Position numbers and translations under genes: made by a program
Notes under the pieces: generated by a model
The model's database searches: none
Told to the model about the DNA's origin: nothing
Seen by the model: the letters and a program-made list of their open reading frames with translations, nothing else
Assembly (NCBI GenBank): GCA_965203505.1
Contig: OZ241880.1
Location: 372,001-436,000 of the forward strand
Direction: 5' to 3'
Source: Bin127 sp965203505
GTDB lineage: Bacteria > Chloroflexota > Dehalococcoidia > Lucifugimonadales > Lucifugimonadaceae
DNA length: 64,000 nt
Part shown: piece after piece, positions 17,867 through 27,430 of the stretch
Numbering within the stretch: position 1 is the first letter of the stretch
Layout: the number at the start of each line of letters is the position of its first letter

Positions 17867-18745
17867 CTAACCTCTCGCTCGCTCTACGGATTTGTTGATC
17901 ATTCGTCGGGTCAGCACCGCTGAGAGATGCTTGCGCTGATCGATGGTTCCACGCATATCGCTGATTGGCGATGCGGCATCGCCGGCGGCTTGTGCTGCCG
18001 CTTCGATCACGTCGTCGCTGACTGGGTTGCCGACCAAAGCGTCTGCGGCGGCCGGCACGACAAGCGGAACCGGTGCGACTGCGGCCAGTGCCACGCGCGC
18101 TGCCTCAAAAGTGTCTCCCGCGTCGTTCAAGCGGACCGACACGCCCGCGCCAGCGACCGCGATGTCCATCTCGTTGCGCGGTATGAAGCGCTCGTATGCG
18201 GCGCCGAAGTTGTCTCCGGGGTTGGGTAGGACCATGCTCACCAGTATCTCGCCGCGGCCCAAGACGCTCGAACCAGGGCCAGTGCAGAAGTCTTCTACCG
18301 CAACTTCGCGATGGTCGTCGCCGCCCGGTCCTGCGATGCGGCAGACCGCGCTGTATGCGATCAACGGACAGATGCCGTCCGCACTTGGCGATGCGTTGCA
18401 GAGGTTGCCGCCCAATGCCGCGCGGGATTGGATCTGGATGCCGCCTATCATCTCGACGGCGTCGATGATGCCCGGGAAGCTGTCCCGGATCTTCTGGTCT
18501 TCGTAGATCTGGTAGCACGGTACCGCCGCGCCGATTGCCACACTGCCATCTGGATGATGGCTGATCTCGGTCAACTCAGGGATGTTTTTGACGTCAACTA
18601 TCGCGTCAAGATCCCACCTGTTCGCCCGTGCCTGTACTAGTACGTCCGTCCCGCCGGCGATCGGTCGTGCTCGGTCGCCGTGCTTGTCCAGCAACGCGAC
18701 CGCGCCTTCGATCGTTGTGGGCGCTTCATATGCAAAGGGATGCAA
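17867..18745 (-). CDS. FAD-binding medium subunit of molybdenum hydroxylase (CoxM-like)
   Basis: The 292-residue protein has the FAD-binding PCMH fold with ARPIAGGTDVLVQ near the N-terminus and the second FAD motif (IQIQSRAALGGNLCNASPSAD). The C-terminal CO-dehydrogenase flavoprotein domain follows (RFIPRNEMDIAVAGAGVSV). It completes the three-subunit enzyme and is the first gene of the operon on the minus strand. Confidence 0.95.
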   Translation of the reverse strand: MHPFAYEAPTTIEGAVALLDKHGDRARPIAGGTDVLVQARANRWDLDAIVDVKNIPELTEISHHPDGSVAIGAAVPCYQIYEDQKIRDSFPGIIDAVEMIGGIQIQSRAALGGNLCNASPSADGICPLIAYSAVCRIAGPGGDDHREVAVEDFCTGPGSSVLGRGEILVSMVLPNPGDNFGAAYERFIPRNEMDIAVAGAGVSVRLNDAGDTFEAARVALAAVAPVPLVVPAAADALVGNPVSDDVIEAAAQAAGDAASPISDMRGTIDQRKHLSAVLTRRMINKSVERARG

Positions 18746-18909
18746 AAGCCCGCTCCTTTAGCCTGTTTGCCTATCAGCCCAACCAACCGAGCATTACACC
18801 CAGATGGATACACGCCGATTTTCTCGCATTAGAGTTTAAGCGAGATTACACCCAACTGCAAAAAGTTCTAAGAAAGTCGAACTGGTTATCCAGACGGAAG
18901 GCTGAGAGA

Positions 18910-20160
18910 TTACATCAGTCGTCGCAACGCGAATTGCCAAACTCCCAAAGTGGCGACGATCGCCAAAACGCCGGCGACGATGAAGGCGAACGGCGCTCCC
19001 CACAACTCGGCCAACGTGCCCATCAACAGAGCTCCCAACGCCTGTGCACCCCAAGTGAAATTCATCAGGCTCATGACGCGGCCGCGGAAAGTGTCCGAAG
19101 TCAATGTTTGCACGACGGTCGTGCTCATCGTTCCCTTGACTACGGACAGACCGCCAATGGTGCCGACGACGATCAGAGCGAATATGAAAATGTCTACGGC
19201 GCCGAAAACGATGTAGCAAGCGCCTACAGATACGCCACCCAACGCCATGTAAAGAGGAGGTTTCGACCGGGTTCCGATGAGGGTGACGGTGAACGTACCG
19301 ATCAGGCCGCCGATGCCGGCAGCGAGGAGCAGTCGGCCGTAGGTGGCGCTGTCGCCGAAATAGACCTCTTCGGTAACGACTGGCATCAACGTTTCCATGG
19401 GTGTCGCCACGACCCCGATCAAGATGCCGTAACCGATTATCGAAGCGATGGCTGTTTCTCTGCGAACATACCTGACTCCGTCGATCATGTCTCGGAACCG
19501 CTCTTGCGCAGCCGTTGAGAATGAGGATTTCTGGCCAATTGCTTCTCGACTCTTCATGTGAACAGTGGAGTGTATGGTGGGATCCATCAACATCAGCGTC
19601 AGCACTGTCAACACGTACGACGCAGCGATGATGAAGAACAATCCCTCCATGCCCACCGCGCTCTCAAGCGGATGGAAAAGTAACGGCCCCAGAATTGCAG
19701 CCCCACCATAAACAACCGCATACAGCGAAATCGCGCTGGGTAGCTGTTCCTTCGGCACTAGCGACGCCACCATCGCTCCGCGCGTGGGGATGTCGAACGC
19801 CAGCATCACTCCTGTGACCGCCGCAATAGCCAACAGGTGCCACTCTTGAATCACATCCGTCGCGATGAGTACCGCGGTGACGAAACCAACCGCTGCGAAC
19901 AGAAATCGGGTGAATCTAAGCAACCTCAGCCGATTCACCGTATCCGCAACGACGCCGCCCCATACGGAAAAGATCATTACCGGCGCCATTGTTGCTGCCG
20001 TCACTAAACCCAGGAGAATCTCAGAATCGGTGAGTGTCCGCATCAGCCACAGACGACCATAGATCAACGTCCACATCCCCACGTTCGAAAAAGCGGCTGC
20101 AATCCAAAACAGCCGGTACTCTCGGTAACCGAAGACAGCGAATCCAGTGCGCCTCAGCAC
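18910..20160 (-). CDS. MFS transporter (EntS/MFS_3-like exporter)
   Basis: The 416-residue protein has about 12 hydrophobic segments and the MFS_3 pattern: FGYREYRLFWIAAAFSNVGMWT at the start, GGVVADTVNRLRLLRFT in the loop between helices 2 and 3, and FDIPTRGAMVASLVP. Relatives are mostly efflux carriers for siderophores or drugs. Its first codons overlap the stop of the upstream Gfo/Idh/MocA gene by 7 bases, so the two are likely cotranscribed. The substrate is unknown. Confidence 0.88.
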   Translation of the reverse strand: MLRRTGFAVFGYREYRLFWIAAAFSNVGMWTLIYGRLWLMRTLTDSEILLGLVTAATMAPVMIFSVWGGVVADTVNRLRLLRFTRFLFAAVGFVTAVLIATDVIQEWHLLAIAAVTGVMLAFDIPTRGAMVASLVPKEQLPSAISLYAVVYGGAAILGPLLFHPLESAVGMEGLFFIIAASYVLTVLTLMLMDPTIHSTVHMKSREAIGQKSSFSTAAQERFRDMIDGVRYVRRETAIASIIGYGILIGVVATPMETLMPVVTEEVYFGDSATYGRLLLAAGIGGLIGTFTVTLIGTRSKPPLYMALGGVSVGACYIVFGAVDIFIFALIVVGTIGGLSVVKGTMSTTVVQTLTSDTFRGRVMSLMNFTWGAQALGALLMGTLAELWGAPFAFIVAGVLAIVATLGVWQFALRRLM

Positions 20161-21464
20161 TCGAAGATACCGGCTGCTCGGTCGATCTCGTCTTGGTAAC
20201 GTCGTACCTTGCCGGTCACGATGTCTTCGATTTCAACCGCTTGATGCGCTTCGCCCGATTCCATTACGCCGTACGCGAGCGCAAGCGCCGCCATACCTTC
20301 TTTGCTGCCTACCTCCGGTGAACCACCCTCCATCACCGCACGGGCCAGATCCATGTACTCAATCGCAAGCACTTTGAAGTCAATCTGGCGGAAATCCATT
20401 TCATAAGACGACATCCGTCGTTCGCCGTCCCACAGGGTGGTTGTTACGTCGTCGAGTTCGAACTCGGGAACCAGAGTGAGCAACTCGTCTCCATCGATCG
20501 TGCTGCTGTCGCCCCGAACTATGCGCGGACCTGTCCCGCTTCGGCTGGGCGGCCGGTAAAGCGTACCTTCGCTGCCCATTACGACTGAGTCACCTAGGTT
20601 GTATCCGTACGACGTGTCGGTGATGATCATCTGGCCCGCCGCACCTGAAGCGAACCGAATTGACGCGAACGCAGTGTCGACCGCGTCCTGTTCGACGATG
20701 TCACCTATCGCTTCCCCACCGGATTCCCTTCGATGCCCGTACATCCGAGCCAACCCAGGCGCTTGGTCGGACATCGGCCGGAGAACGCGTTGGCTTTCGT
20801 TGACATCGGTTTCTGCGAAAACGCGAACGGCGGGACCCATCAGGTAGAGCAGCAGATCGGCGTTGTGCACGCCGGAATCCAGAACCGTGCCTCCCGCCTG
20901 ATCCCTTTTGGCACGCCAAACCGTGCTGTGCATTACGCCGCGGTCAGCGCTCCCGATGTTGAAGTCCAGTGCGAAATACGGCTCACCGATCGCACCCGCG
21001 TCGATCAGCGCTTTCGCCAAACGATTCATCGGGTCTCGCCGGAAATTCTCAGAGATGGACAGAGTTTTTCCGGTGCGTTCTGAACACGACGCCATCAATC
21101 GGCATGCGGTAAGGGTGAGACCCATCGGTTTCTCGACCATCACGTGTAATCCCGCTTCCATCGCCTCGATTGCCAAAAGGTGATGGGTAGGCGTGCTCGT
21201 CACGATGTCAACTGCGTCGAGCGAAGTATCAGGCGCGTTGACAGCGTCTCCGAGACTCGCAAATACTCTCGGGCCCTCGCCCGTTCCCTCCGAAATCACG
21301 GCCGCCACAGCCTCAGCAGAGTCGATGTGCGGGTCGCACACTGCGACGATTCGCACGTCGTCGAAGTACTTCCTGAGTTCGAGGTAACCGTTGGCATGGC
21401 GCATTCCCATGCCGCCGGCGCCGACTAGCGCGATGTTGATTTTCATATCAGTGTTGCGATCCAT
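20154..21464 (-). CDS. Gfo/Idh/MocA-family oxidoreductase
   Basis: The 436-residue protein has an N-terminal Rossmann fold (VGAGGMGMRHANGYLEL), a conserved EKP motif at VMVEKPMGLT, and the C-terminal Gfo/Idh/MocA domain (GGTVLDSGVHNADLLLYLMG contains the typical G-G-x-x-x-D-x-G-x-H). Such enzymes oxidise or reduce sugars, inositols or related polyols with NAD(P). A start at Met-7 (21446) is possible. It overlaps the downstream MFS gene. Confidence 0.9.
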   Translation of the reverse strand: MDRNTDMKINIALVGAGGMGMRHANGYLELRKYFDDVRIVAVCDPHIDSAEAVAAVISEGTGEGPRVFASLGDAVNAPDTSLDAVDIVTSTPTHHLLAIEAMEAGLHVMVEKPMGLTLTACRLMASCSERTGKTLSISENFRRDPMNRLAKALIDAGAIGEPYFALDFNIGSADRGVMHSTVWRAKRDQAGGTVLDSGVHNADLLLYLMGPAVRVFAETDVNESQRVLRPMSDQAPGLARMYGHRRESGGEAIGDIVEQDAVDTAFASIRFASGAAGQMIITDTSYGYNLGDSVVMGSEGTLYRPPSRSGTGPRIVRGDSSTIDGDELLTLVPEFELDDVTTTLWDGERRMSSYEMDFRQIDFKVLAIEYMDLARAVMEGGSPEVGSKEGMAALALAYGVMESGEAHQAVEIEDIVTGKVRRYQDEIDRAAGIFEC

Positions 21465-21906
21465 TCAGCGAGTATTGTGCTCATGGGTTGGTCGAAGTGA
21501 TGTCAATGTTTCGCCGCTTCAGGAGAGGATTCTAAGACGTGCTTCGACATTTGACATCTGGATGTCGCCACGTCAGTCAAGAACCGCGCATTGTTAACAG
21601 TTTCGTAATTTTCGTGAAACGAATACGAAATGATTTGTTCTTAGTCTTTGGGTCTGATCCACGAAGAGGAACACGGCTAGCCCATTCATCACCGCCACAG
21701 ATGGCGGTGAAAAGACAGGTACGGGCACCAAATGTGTGCGCCGGAGTTCGAGCGAATGGCATCGGTCCAAATCGGAATCGGTCGATGCCGCGGGTGGACA
21801 CAAAGTCCTTCACCACAAGCTCGTACTGACCACCGGCAACTCGCTGCGCAAGCCTCCGTTTGGCGGGTTGCACTCGGACTACGGCGCTATCTTCTACGGA
21901 CAGGAT
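21465..21906. other. Intergenic region with no recognised gene
   Basis: This 442-base gap lies between two minus-strand genes. Frames on both strands are open for up to 100-150 codons, but none has a convincing start, codon pattern or family resemblance. A hairpin with 8-base arms (TCACCGCC and complement) and a 6-base loop lies at 21689-21710. The promoter of the Gfo/Idh/MocA gene should be here. Confidence 0.4.
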
Positions 21907-23052
21907 TCACGTCGCCAATCTGCCCGCAGAAATGGCACTGATATCGGTTTCGGAAGTGCCGGTAGTGATCAGGTCGCTGATCGCTTTGCCGGTGAGAGGT
22001 GCGTAATGAACGCCCTCCGACCAATGGCCCGACGCGATGTAAACGTTGTTCCAACCTGGCGCTTTGCCTACGTACGGTTTGCCATCGGCCGGCATGGGGC
22101 GGAGGCACGCGGTGTGATGGGTAACGGATTCTTTGCTGATCCGGTCGGTCAGCCGCTGAACCTTGGGAAGGATGAAATCCCATGCATATCGTGAAGGCTC
22201 TCGGTCGTATCCTTTGCCATCCTCTTTAGTCGCGCCCAGTACGGTGCGGGAAAGACGCCGGGTGAGGATCACGCCACCCTCATCCATGTTATGCATCGTA
22301 GCCGAAGGCCGATCTTGGTTGAGTTCACCAGCTTCGTCCTCAGGCAAATGCATGTAAAGCAACTCCCCCTTCTGTGGAAATACGGGCACGTCGTAGCCCA
22401 ACCATGTGCCCGCCTCGTTGGTCCAAGGTCCCATCGCCAAAACAACGGCATCTGCATCCAACTTTGACCCATCCGCGAGCGTGACGCCTGTGTCCGTTAA
22501 CCATTTTGCTTCTGCTATCGCCACCTGCGCCCCTTTTGCTTCGGAAGCCTTCAGCAGCGAACGAGTGAGCAGACGTGAGTCCACTGTAGGTTCAATTTCT
22601 GTGAAGCACGCGCCTTCTACCTCTGGCGCCAACCAATCGCAGACCTCACGCGCCTCGCTCCCGCTCAACCAGTCGGCGCTCAAACCCTCTGACCTGCGGT
22701 CTTTAAAGAATTGCCGCGCTTCTACGTGACCTGCCTCACCGAATGCACATCTCAGGTACGGCTTGAGGTCGTATCCGTGGTCTATGCCGGTTTCAATTGG
22801 CAACTCCTCCGCCAACTCGGCGTGCAACTCCAACGACGCCGCTGAAAGAGCGAGCAATCCCGGATCGTTCGAACCCGAATAAGGCGTCAGGATGCCAGCT
22901 GAGTATCCGCTCGCGCCCGACGCGATACGATCCCGCTCAACGACTATTACGTCAGATATTCCAGCACGCGTCACGTAGTAGGCCGTGGCGCAACCTATGA
23001 TGCCGCCGCCTACGATGACGACGCGTGAAGTCGAGGACAATGCCGTTGTCAC
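21907..23052 (-). CDS. FAD-dependent oxidoreductase, DAO family (glycine/D-amino-acid oxidase-like)
   Basis: The 381-residue flavoprotein has the N-terminal dinucleotide fold (VVIVGGGIIGCATAYY) with the acidic residue of strand 2 (VVERD), SGASGYSAGIL after it, and the C-terminal FAD motif region YIASGHWSEGVHYAPLTGKAI. It is of the size of glycine oxidase ThiO and of sarcosine-oxidase beta-type enzymes and should oxidise a secondary or primary amino acid. Its GTG start overlaps the stop of the carbonic-anhydrase-like gene (GTGA). No thiamine genes are nearby, so a catabolic role fits better. Confidence 0.88.
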   Translation of the reverse strand: MTTALSSTSRVVIVGGGIIGCATAYYVTRAGISDVIVVERDRIASGASGYSAGILTPYSGSNDPGLLALSAASLELHAELAEELPIETGIDHGYDLKPYLRCAFGEAGHVEARQFFKDRRSEGLSADWLSGSEAREVCDWLAPEVEGACFTEIEPTVDSRLLTRSLLKASEAKGAQVAIAEAKWLTDTGVTLADGSKLDADAVVLAMGPWTNEAGTWLGYDVPVFPQKGELLYMHLPEDEAGELNQDRPSATMHNMDEGGVILTRRLSRTVLGATKEDGKGYDREPSRYAWDFILPKVQRLTDRISKESVTHHTACLRPMPADGKPYVGKAPGWNNVYIASGHWSEGVHYAPLTGKAISDLITTGTSETDISAISAGRLAT

Positions 23053-23855
23053 GGCCCGGAGCGGGACCCAGACGTAAATATCTCACGCCCGCTAGCCGCT
23101 TGTAACGGCCGATTGTTTGCGCCGGTCATGCCTTGCAGGGCGTCAACCTGTGCCTGCGACACGGTGCCGACCTCGAGCATTAAGAACCAGTCGACCGGTT
23201 CTGCACAAGGGGGTGTAGTCATCGATCCCTTGTAGGAGTAGTACCCAAGATCGGATGTCATGTAGCCTCTGGCGTTCAGCACCCCGGTGACTTCGGCTTT
23301 TCCGATTTCAGACGGTGCGTTGTCGATAATCTCCTGCACGAGAGGATTCGCATCGCCGATTTCGAACAACATCGAGATCACCGCCACGTCGCCGAACACC
23401 TGGCTGTGCAACAGCTGCAACTCCAATGGGTAAGATTTGCCGTCGACGTGGTGCTCACTCGGCGTTCGCGGCGTCACGGTCTCGAGCTGATATGTCCGTT
23501 CGCCGAAGCCGAGACGGTTGCCCGTCGGATAGTTGACAGCAATCGATTTTCCATTGTTGGATATAGCTTCAGCCTCTTTGCGGAACGAGAACGACAACGG
23601 AGGTGAGAGGTTGCCTTCTTGGTAACCCGTAACATCGATCGGCGATTGTTGGGTGCCACTCCCGCAGCGTTCGTAGTCAGGCGAAAGCGATGCCCAATTC
23701 CCTGGCGCTCCTGCGCCCGAGTAACTCCATTCCACTGTCTCCTGTACTTCTTCCACAACCTCTTCGCCGCCACACGCAGCCAAAATCAGCGGCACCGCGA
23801 TGGCAGTCAAAACAATCAATCCGCGAAGATTTCTTCTTGCCGATCTCAATTTCAT
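23049..23855 (-). CDS. Alpha-carbonic-anhydrase-like lipoprotein lacking all three zinc histidines
   Basis: The 268-residue protein has a lipoprotein signal (LILAAC, lipidated Cys near residue 28). An alpha-carbonic-anhydrase fold follows: WSYSGAGAPGNWASL, then QQSPIDV, TPSEHHVDGKSYPLEL and GSMTTPPCAEPVDWFLML are all clear family landmarks. The zinc-binding residues are missing. The FHFH strand reads V-T-P-R (T128 and R130 replace the first two His), and the third His is Q147. It should therefore not hydrate CO2 by the normal mechanism and may be a binding protein, like animal CA-related proteins. It is translationally coupled to the DAO oxidase gene downstream. Confidence 0.88.
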   Translation of the reverse strand: MKLRSARRNLRGLIVLTAIAVPLILAACGGEEVVEEVQETVEWSYSGAGAPGNWASLSPDYERCGSGTQQSPIDVTGYQEGNLSPPLSFSFRKEAEAISNNGKSIAVNYPTGNRLGFGERTYQLETVTPRTPSEHHVDGKSYPLELQLLHSQVFGDVAVISMLFEIGDANPLVQEIIDNAPSEIGKAEVTGVLNARGYMTSDLGYYSYKGSMTTPPCAEPVDWFLMLEVGTVSQAQVDALQGMTGANNRPLQAASGREIFTSGSRSGP

Positions 23856-23930
23856 TCTGTCCTTGGACTGGTCTTTCGCCGCGCGCCAAAAAGCGAATAC
23901 GACGTTTGTGCACTCTCGATAGATTCTAGG

Positions 23931-25148
23931 TTAGTCCCAAGGCGTCATAAGGGGACATTGAGAAATTGATTCTTCTGAAAGCAGACGGTCAACGCCGAAT
24001 AGCGTCATATCGTAACCCGCGTCGCCTTTCGTAGCCATATCGGCGACGATCTCTCCAACGACTGCTGAAAACTTGAAACCGTGTCCTGAACAGGGGCTGC
24101 AAATGATGACATTGCGATGCCCGGGGTGCCAGTCAAGCAGGAAATGGTAGTCCGGCGTGTCCGTGTACAGGCATACCGCCGATTTCAGCACTCGTCCGTT
24201 GAGTTGCGGAAGGATGTCTGATATCGCGTGCCGCAGCGACTTTTCATCCTCTTCCCGGACCGCGCGATCCAATTCCACCGGTTCATCGAATTTTTCGCCG
24301 CCGTGGTGGAACGCCGTCTTCACGCCTCCGCCGAAGTCCGGTTGAACGTAAAGTCCGCTGCCGAGTTTGTACTCCCAAGAATGGTTAGGGCACGCCTCAG
24401 GTTCGAATAGTTCTGGGCTGCTCGCCGGTTGGAACCAGAAGAGGACTTGCCGTTCAAGTCGTAACGGCAGCTTGAGTTTGGACAGGAATCCCGGGTTCCA
24501 AGCGCCGGCTGAGAAGACGATCTGGTCTGCGGTGTACTCGGTGTTGTCGGTGTAGACGCGGACACCTTCTCCGTCTGGGTGCCAGCGTCGGACCGGTTCG
24601 TTGTAGTGCAGGTCGGCACCTTGCTTCTGAGCCTGGCTCAAGTGCGCTGCAACGCATTTCTCAGGGAACAGGACTCCGGATTGCGGATCGAATCCACCGA
24701 TCATGTTGTCGCGAGGCTGAAACTGAGGCCAGCGAGAGCGGATTTCTGAGGGTTCGAGTGTCTCAAACTCGAGGCCATGCTCCTTCGCCGCCCGTTTCAC
24801 CCCCGTGATGTTTTCGCTCTCGTCCGTGCCGACCGTCAAACCACCGACGATGCGCAGCAATTGAGCCCGACCCGAGGCACGAGGGGTCACATCGCCATCG
24901 TCTGCCAAGGCTTGTTCCAGTTCGCGCCAGACCTCGTATCCTCGGCGCATTATTGGTACGTAATCGGGGTGTTCGGCGTATACGAGGCGGATTACGCGAG
25001 TGTCGCCGTGGCTCGAGCCCAAAGTGTGCGGCGGTTTGTAGGCGTCGAAGCCGATTACACTCGCACCGCGTTTGGCGAGTTGCCACGCTGAAGCGCTGCC
25101 GTGGGCTCCTAGGCCGACTATGATTACATCTGCGGATTTGTTGCTCAT
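23931..25148 (-). CDS. Monomeric sarcosine oxidase / N-methyl amino acid oxidase-like flavoprotein
   Basis: The 405-residue enzyme has the FAD-binding start (DVIIVGLGAHGSASAWQLAKRG), the sarcosine oxidase signature GSSHGDTRVIRLVYAEHPDYVPI, and the C-terminal SGHGFKFSAVVGEIVADM. A Cys in the AVCLYTDTPD strand matches the position of covalent flavin attachment in monomeric sarcosine oxidase. It should oxidatively demethylate a secondary amine, giving formaldehyde and hydrogen peroxide. It lies in a minus-strand run with a DM13 protein, the CA-like lipoprotein and a second amine-oxidase-type flavoprotein. Confidence 0.9.
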   Translation of the reverse strand: MSNKSADVIIVGLGAHGSASAWQLAKRGASVIGFDAYKPPHTLGSSHGDTRVIRLVYAEHPDYVPIMRRGYEVWRELEQALADDGDVTPRASGRAQLLRIVGGLTVGTDESENITGVKRAAKEHGLEFETLEPSEIRSRWPQFQPRDNMIGGFDPQSGVLFPEKCVAAHLSQAQKQGADLHYNEPVRRWHPDGEGVRVYTDNTEYTADQIVFSAGAWNPGFLSKLKLPLRLERQVLFWFQPASSPELFEPEACPNHSWEYKLGSGLYVQPDFGGGVKTAFHHGGEKFDEPVELDRAVREEDEKSLRHAISDILPQLNGRVLKSAVCLYTDTPDYHFLLDWHPGHRNVIICSPCSGHGFKFSAVVGEIVADMATKGDAGYDMTLFGVDRLLSEESISQCPLMTPWD

Positions 25149-25170
25149 CGGCGCGGGTCCTTTTGGCGTG

Positions 25171-25824
25171 TCAGTTGAGTGAGAGTGGGGCTACTGCGAA
25201 TAGTACTTGGAACGGTTTGCAGTATATGACTACGCTGTTTTGGTCGTCGACGTTCACGTCGTCAGGGATGGGGTAGTTCTGGTTTCCGATGTTGCCCTTC
25301 AATTTTCCGAGTTCGACGTAGGTGACATCGTCGGCGTGGACGTCGCCGCGGCCCATCGGATCGGGGTGCGTGGTGAGCAAGACTCGGAGATCAGGGCCGT
25401 TGATGACGTTGAAATCTTCGAAGCGGAGAACGAAGCCGTCGGTTCCGAGATCGTAGATCGTGGCGCTTCCGCTGCCCCTTTGGAAGCTGTCCGCGTCGCG
25501 GAACTGTCCGACCTTTACCGCATCTGGAGCGAGCATTGCGCCCATTGCCTCCATCATCTCCTCTTCGACCATGGTTTCGTTTTCCCCACTTCGTACGATT
25601 GCGGCTTCCATGGTGGCGTTGGCTTGTGCCATCTCCATGCCTTCCGGCACGATGGCGTTCATGAGCGCCGGGAAGTCCTCATCGACTGTCCGGTCGATGA
25701 ACAGGGGCGAACCGAGCCACCAGGCGAGCGCGAGGCCGGGAATGATGATGATCGCGGCGACGATCGCGGTGAGGGGTTTGTGGTTTTTGATCCAATCTAT
25801 GGCTTTTGACCCGATTGCTTGCAT
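25171..25824 (-). CDS. Membrane-anchored DM13-domain protein
   Basis: I chose ATG 25824, preceded by GAGG about 9 bases upstream; the frame is open further but the extension is unlike protein. The 217-residue product has one N-terminal membrane helix (about 17-40) and a spacer with acidic helices. It ends in a DM13 domain (residues about 105-215): GQFRDADSFQRGSGSATIYDL, ADDVTYVELGKLKGNIGNQNY and the closing VVIYCKPFQVLFAVAPL. DM13 is proposed to act in extracellular electron transfer or redox; the usual second Cys of the Y-C-x-x-F region is absent. It precedes the sarcosine-oxidase-like gene. Confidence 0.85.
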   Translation of the reverse strand: MQAIGSKAIDWIKNHKPLTAIVAAIIIIPGLALAWWLGSPLFIDRTVDEDFPALMNAIVPEGMEMAQANATMEAAIVRSGENETMVEEEMMEAMGAMLAPDAVKVGQFRDADSFQRGSGSATIYDLGTDGFVLRFEDFNVINGPDLRVLLTTHPDPMGRGDVHADDVTYVELGKLKGNIGNQNYPIPDDVNVDDQNSVVIYCKPFQVLFAVAPLSLN

Positions 25825-26080
25825 AGGGTGGCATCCTCGTGATTCGATGTGGCGGGACAAGGGGGATTTGTTTCTTCGCATTTTAGTTTGAAGCCAGATC
25901 GTTCCCATACGTACGCCCCTATGTACGCTGCAACTGGCGGTGCGGGGTGCAAATACCCTCTGTTGAGAAGATACGCCGCTTGAGAGGCGGGACGCCCAAC
26001 GCCACCGTTGACCGTTTTCGTGTTCGTGCGCGGTTAAACTTGCCCCTAGCATCTATTGGCACTTCGCACTGTGCGTCCTC

Positions 26081-27424
26081 ATGTCCTTTTTTGACGCTAA
26101 TCGCTTCGCTCGCCGCGCTCGACTTGTCGCGCGCGGTCGCCGTCGCTTCTACGGATGGAATGTGGTCGGAGCGATGTTCTTCGGAATGTTCCTCGTCTTG
26201 GGCACTCGACAGAGTTTCGGCGTGTTCGTCGACACTTGGGAACGGGAATGGGGTGTGACGACGGGCGATATTTCAATCGCCGCCGCGATCGGGTGGATCA
26301 TCAACGGGGTATCGCAACCTGTTTTAGGAAAAATCGTAGACCGGTATGGCGGGAAGGTCATCGTAGTCGTAAGCACCATCGTCCTCGGCATTGCTTATCT
26401 GCTGATGGCGTTTATCGAGGGTGTCCTGATGTTGGCGGTGCTGTTCGGCGGCATCATTTCGTTCTTCGCCGGCGGCGTATCACCCGGCACGTCCGGCGCC
26501 GTAATCACACGATGGTTCCAGCGCAAACGCGGTATGGCCATGAGCGTAGTCGCCGCCGGAGGTTCGCTCGGCGGGTTGGTGATGGTTCCGTTTCTTGCCC
26601 AACTCATGTTGGCCACGTCATGGCAGACCACGTTCGTCGTTTCCGGGATAATTGTCCTCGCTCTGGGGGTGCCGGTGTCCGTGCTGATACTTCGCAATAG
26701 TCCGGACGAGATGGGCCAGTTGCCCGACGGTGAGGTCAGATCGACGGACAAACGCGCCTCCGCCGAGCAACGGTCGCGAGCTCAAGCTTTGATGCGGGGT
26801 GGGCCGCTCGGCGCCGAAAGTTGGACCGAATCGTTCAAATCTTGGCCCATGTGGCAGCTTTCGATCGGCTACTTTGTGTGCGGCATCACCACTGCTAGCA
26901 TCTCTACACACTTCGTGCGCTGGGCCATCAGCGAGGGCATTGCGCAGGCCGACGCGGCTTGGGCGTTCGGAATTCTTATGGGGATAAATGCGGGTGGCGT
27001 CGTGCTCATCGGATTGCTGTCCGACTACATCCAACGGCACTATCTGTTGGCGCTCGTGTATCTCGTCAGGGGAGTGGCGTTTGTTTCGTTGATCGTCTTG
27101 CCGGGAGCGATGGCGATGTGGGCATTCGCCTTGATCGGTGGTGCCTCGTGGCTGGCGACTGTGCCACTTACGACGGGATTGACCGCGGATGTTTACGGAG
27201 TGAGAAACGTCGGGATGCTGGGCGGGTTGATCAACTTCTCGCACCAGATGGGCGGTGGCGCTGCAGTGCTGCTCTTCGGACTGACGTTTGACAAGTGGAA
27301 CACTTACGACCCGGCATTCGCGGCTGGGGCATTGTGGCTGCTCGTAGCCGGCATCGTGATCTTGACGATCCAAGAAAAGAAATATTCGATCAGATATGCG
27401 CCCGCCAGTGGAACCGCCGCTTGA
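26081..27424 (+). CDS. MFS transporter, monocarboxylate/oxalate-formate type
   Basis: The 447-residue protein has about 12 membrane helices. Its N-terminal motif RFYGWNVVGAMFFGMFLVLGTRQSFGVF, with the D-R-x-G-G-K loop (IVDRYGGKVIVV), resembles the monocarboxylate and oxalate/formate antiporter branch. Helix 5 contains AAGGSLGGLVMVPFL. It is encoded divergently from the DM13/amine-oxidase run and might import a carboxylate used by neighbouring enzymes. The substrate is not determined. Confidence 0.88.
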   Translation: MSFFDANRFARRARLVARGRRRFYGWNVVGAMFFGMFLVLGTRQSFGVFVDTWEREWGVTTGDISIAAAIGWIINGVSQPVLGKIVDRYGGKVIVVVSTIVLGIAYLLMAFIEGVLMLAVLFGGIISFFAGGVSPGTSGAVITRWFQRKRGMAMSVVAAGGSLGGLVMVPFLAQLMLATSWQTTFVVSGIIVLALGVPVSVLILRNSPDEMGQLPDGEVRSTDKRASAEQRSRAQALMRGGPLGAESWTESFKSWPMWQLSIGYFVCGITTASISTHFVRWAISEGIAQADAAWAFGILMGINAGGVVLIGLLSDYIQRHYLLALVYLVRGVAFVSLIVLPGAMAMWAFALIGGASWLATVPLTTGLTADVYGVRNVGMLGGLINFSHQMGGGAAVLLFGLTFDKWNTYDPAFAAGALWLLVAGIVILTIQEKKYSIRYAPASGTAA

Positions 27425-27430
27425 CGCACG

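Noticed and set aside
21577..21873. A 98-codon minus-strand gene in the gap after the DAO oxidase
   Set aside because: No ribosome-binding site, competing plus-strand frames of similar length and no recognisable motif.
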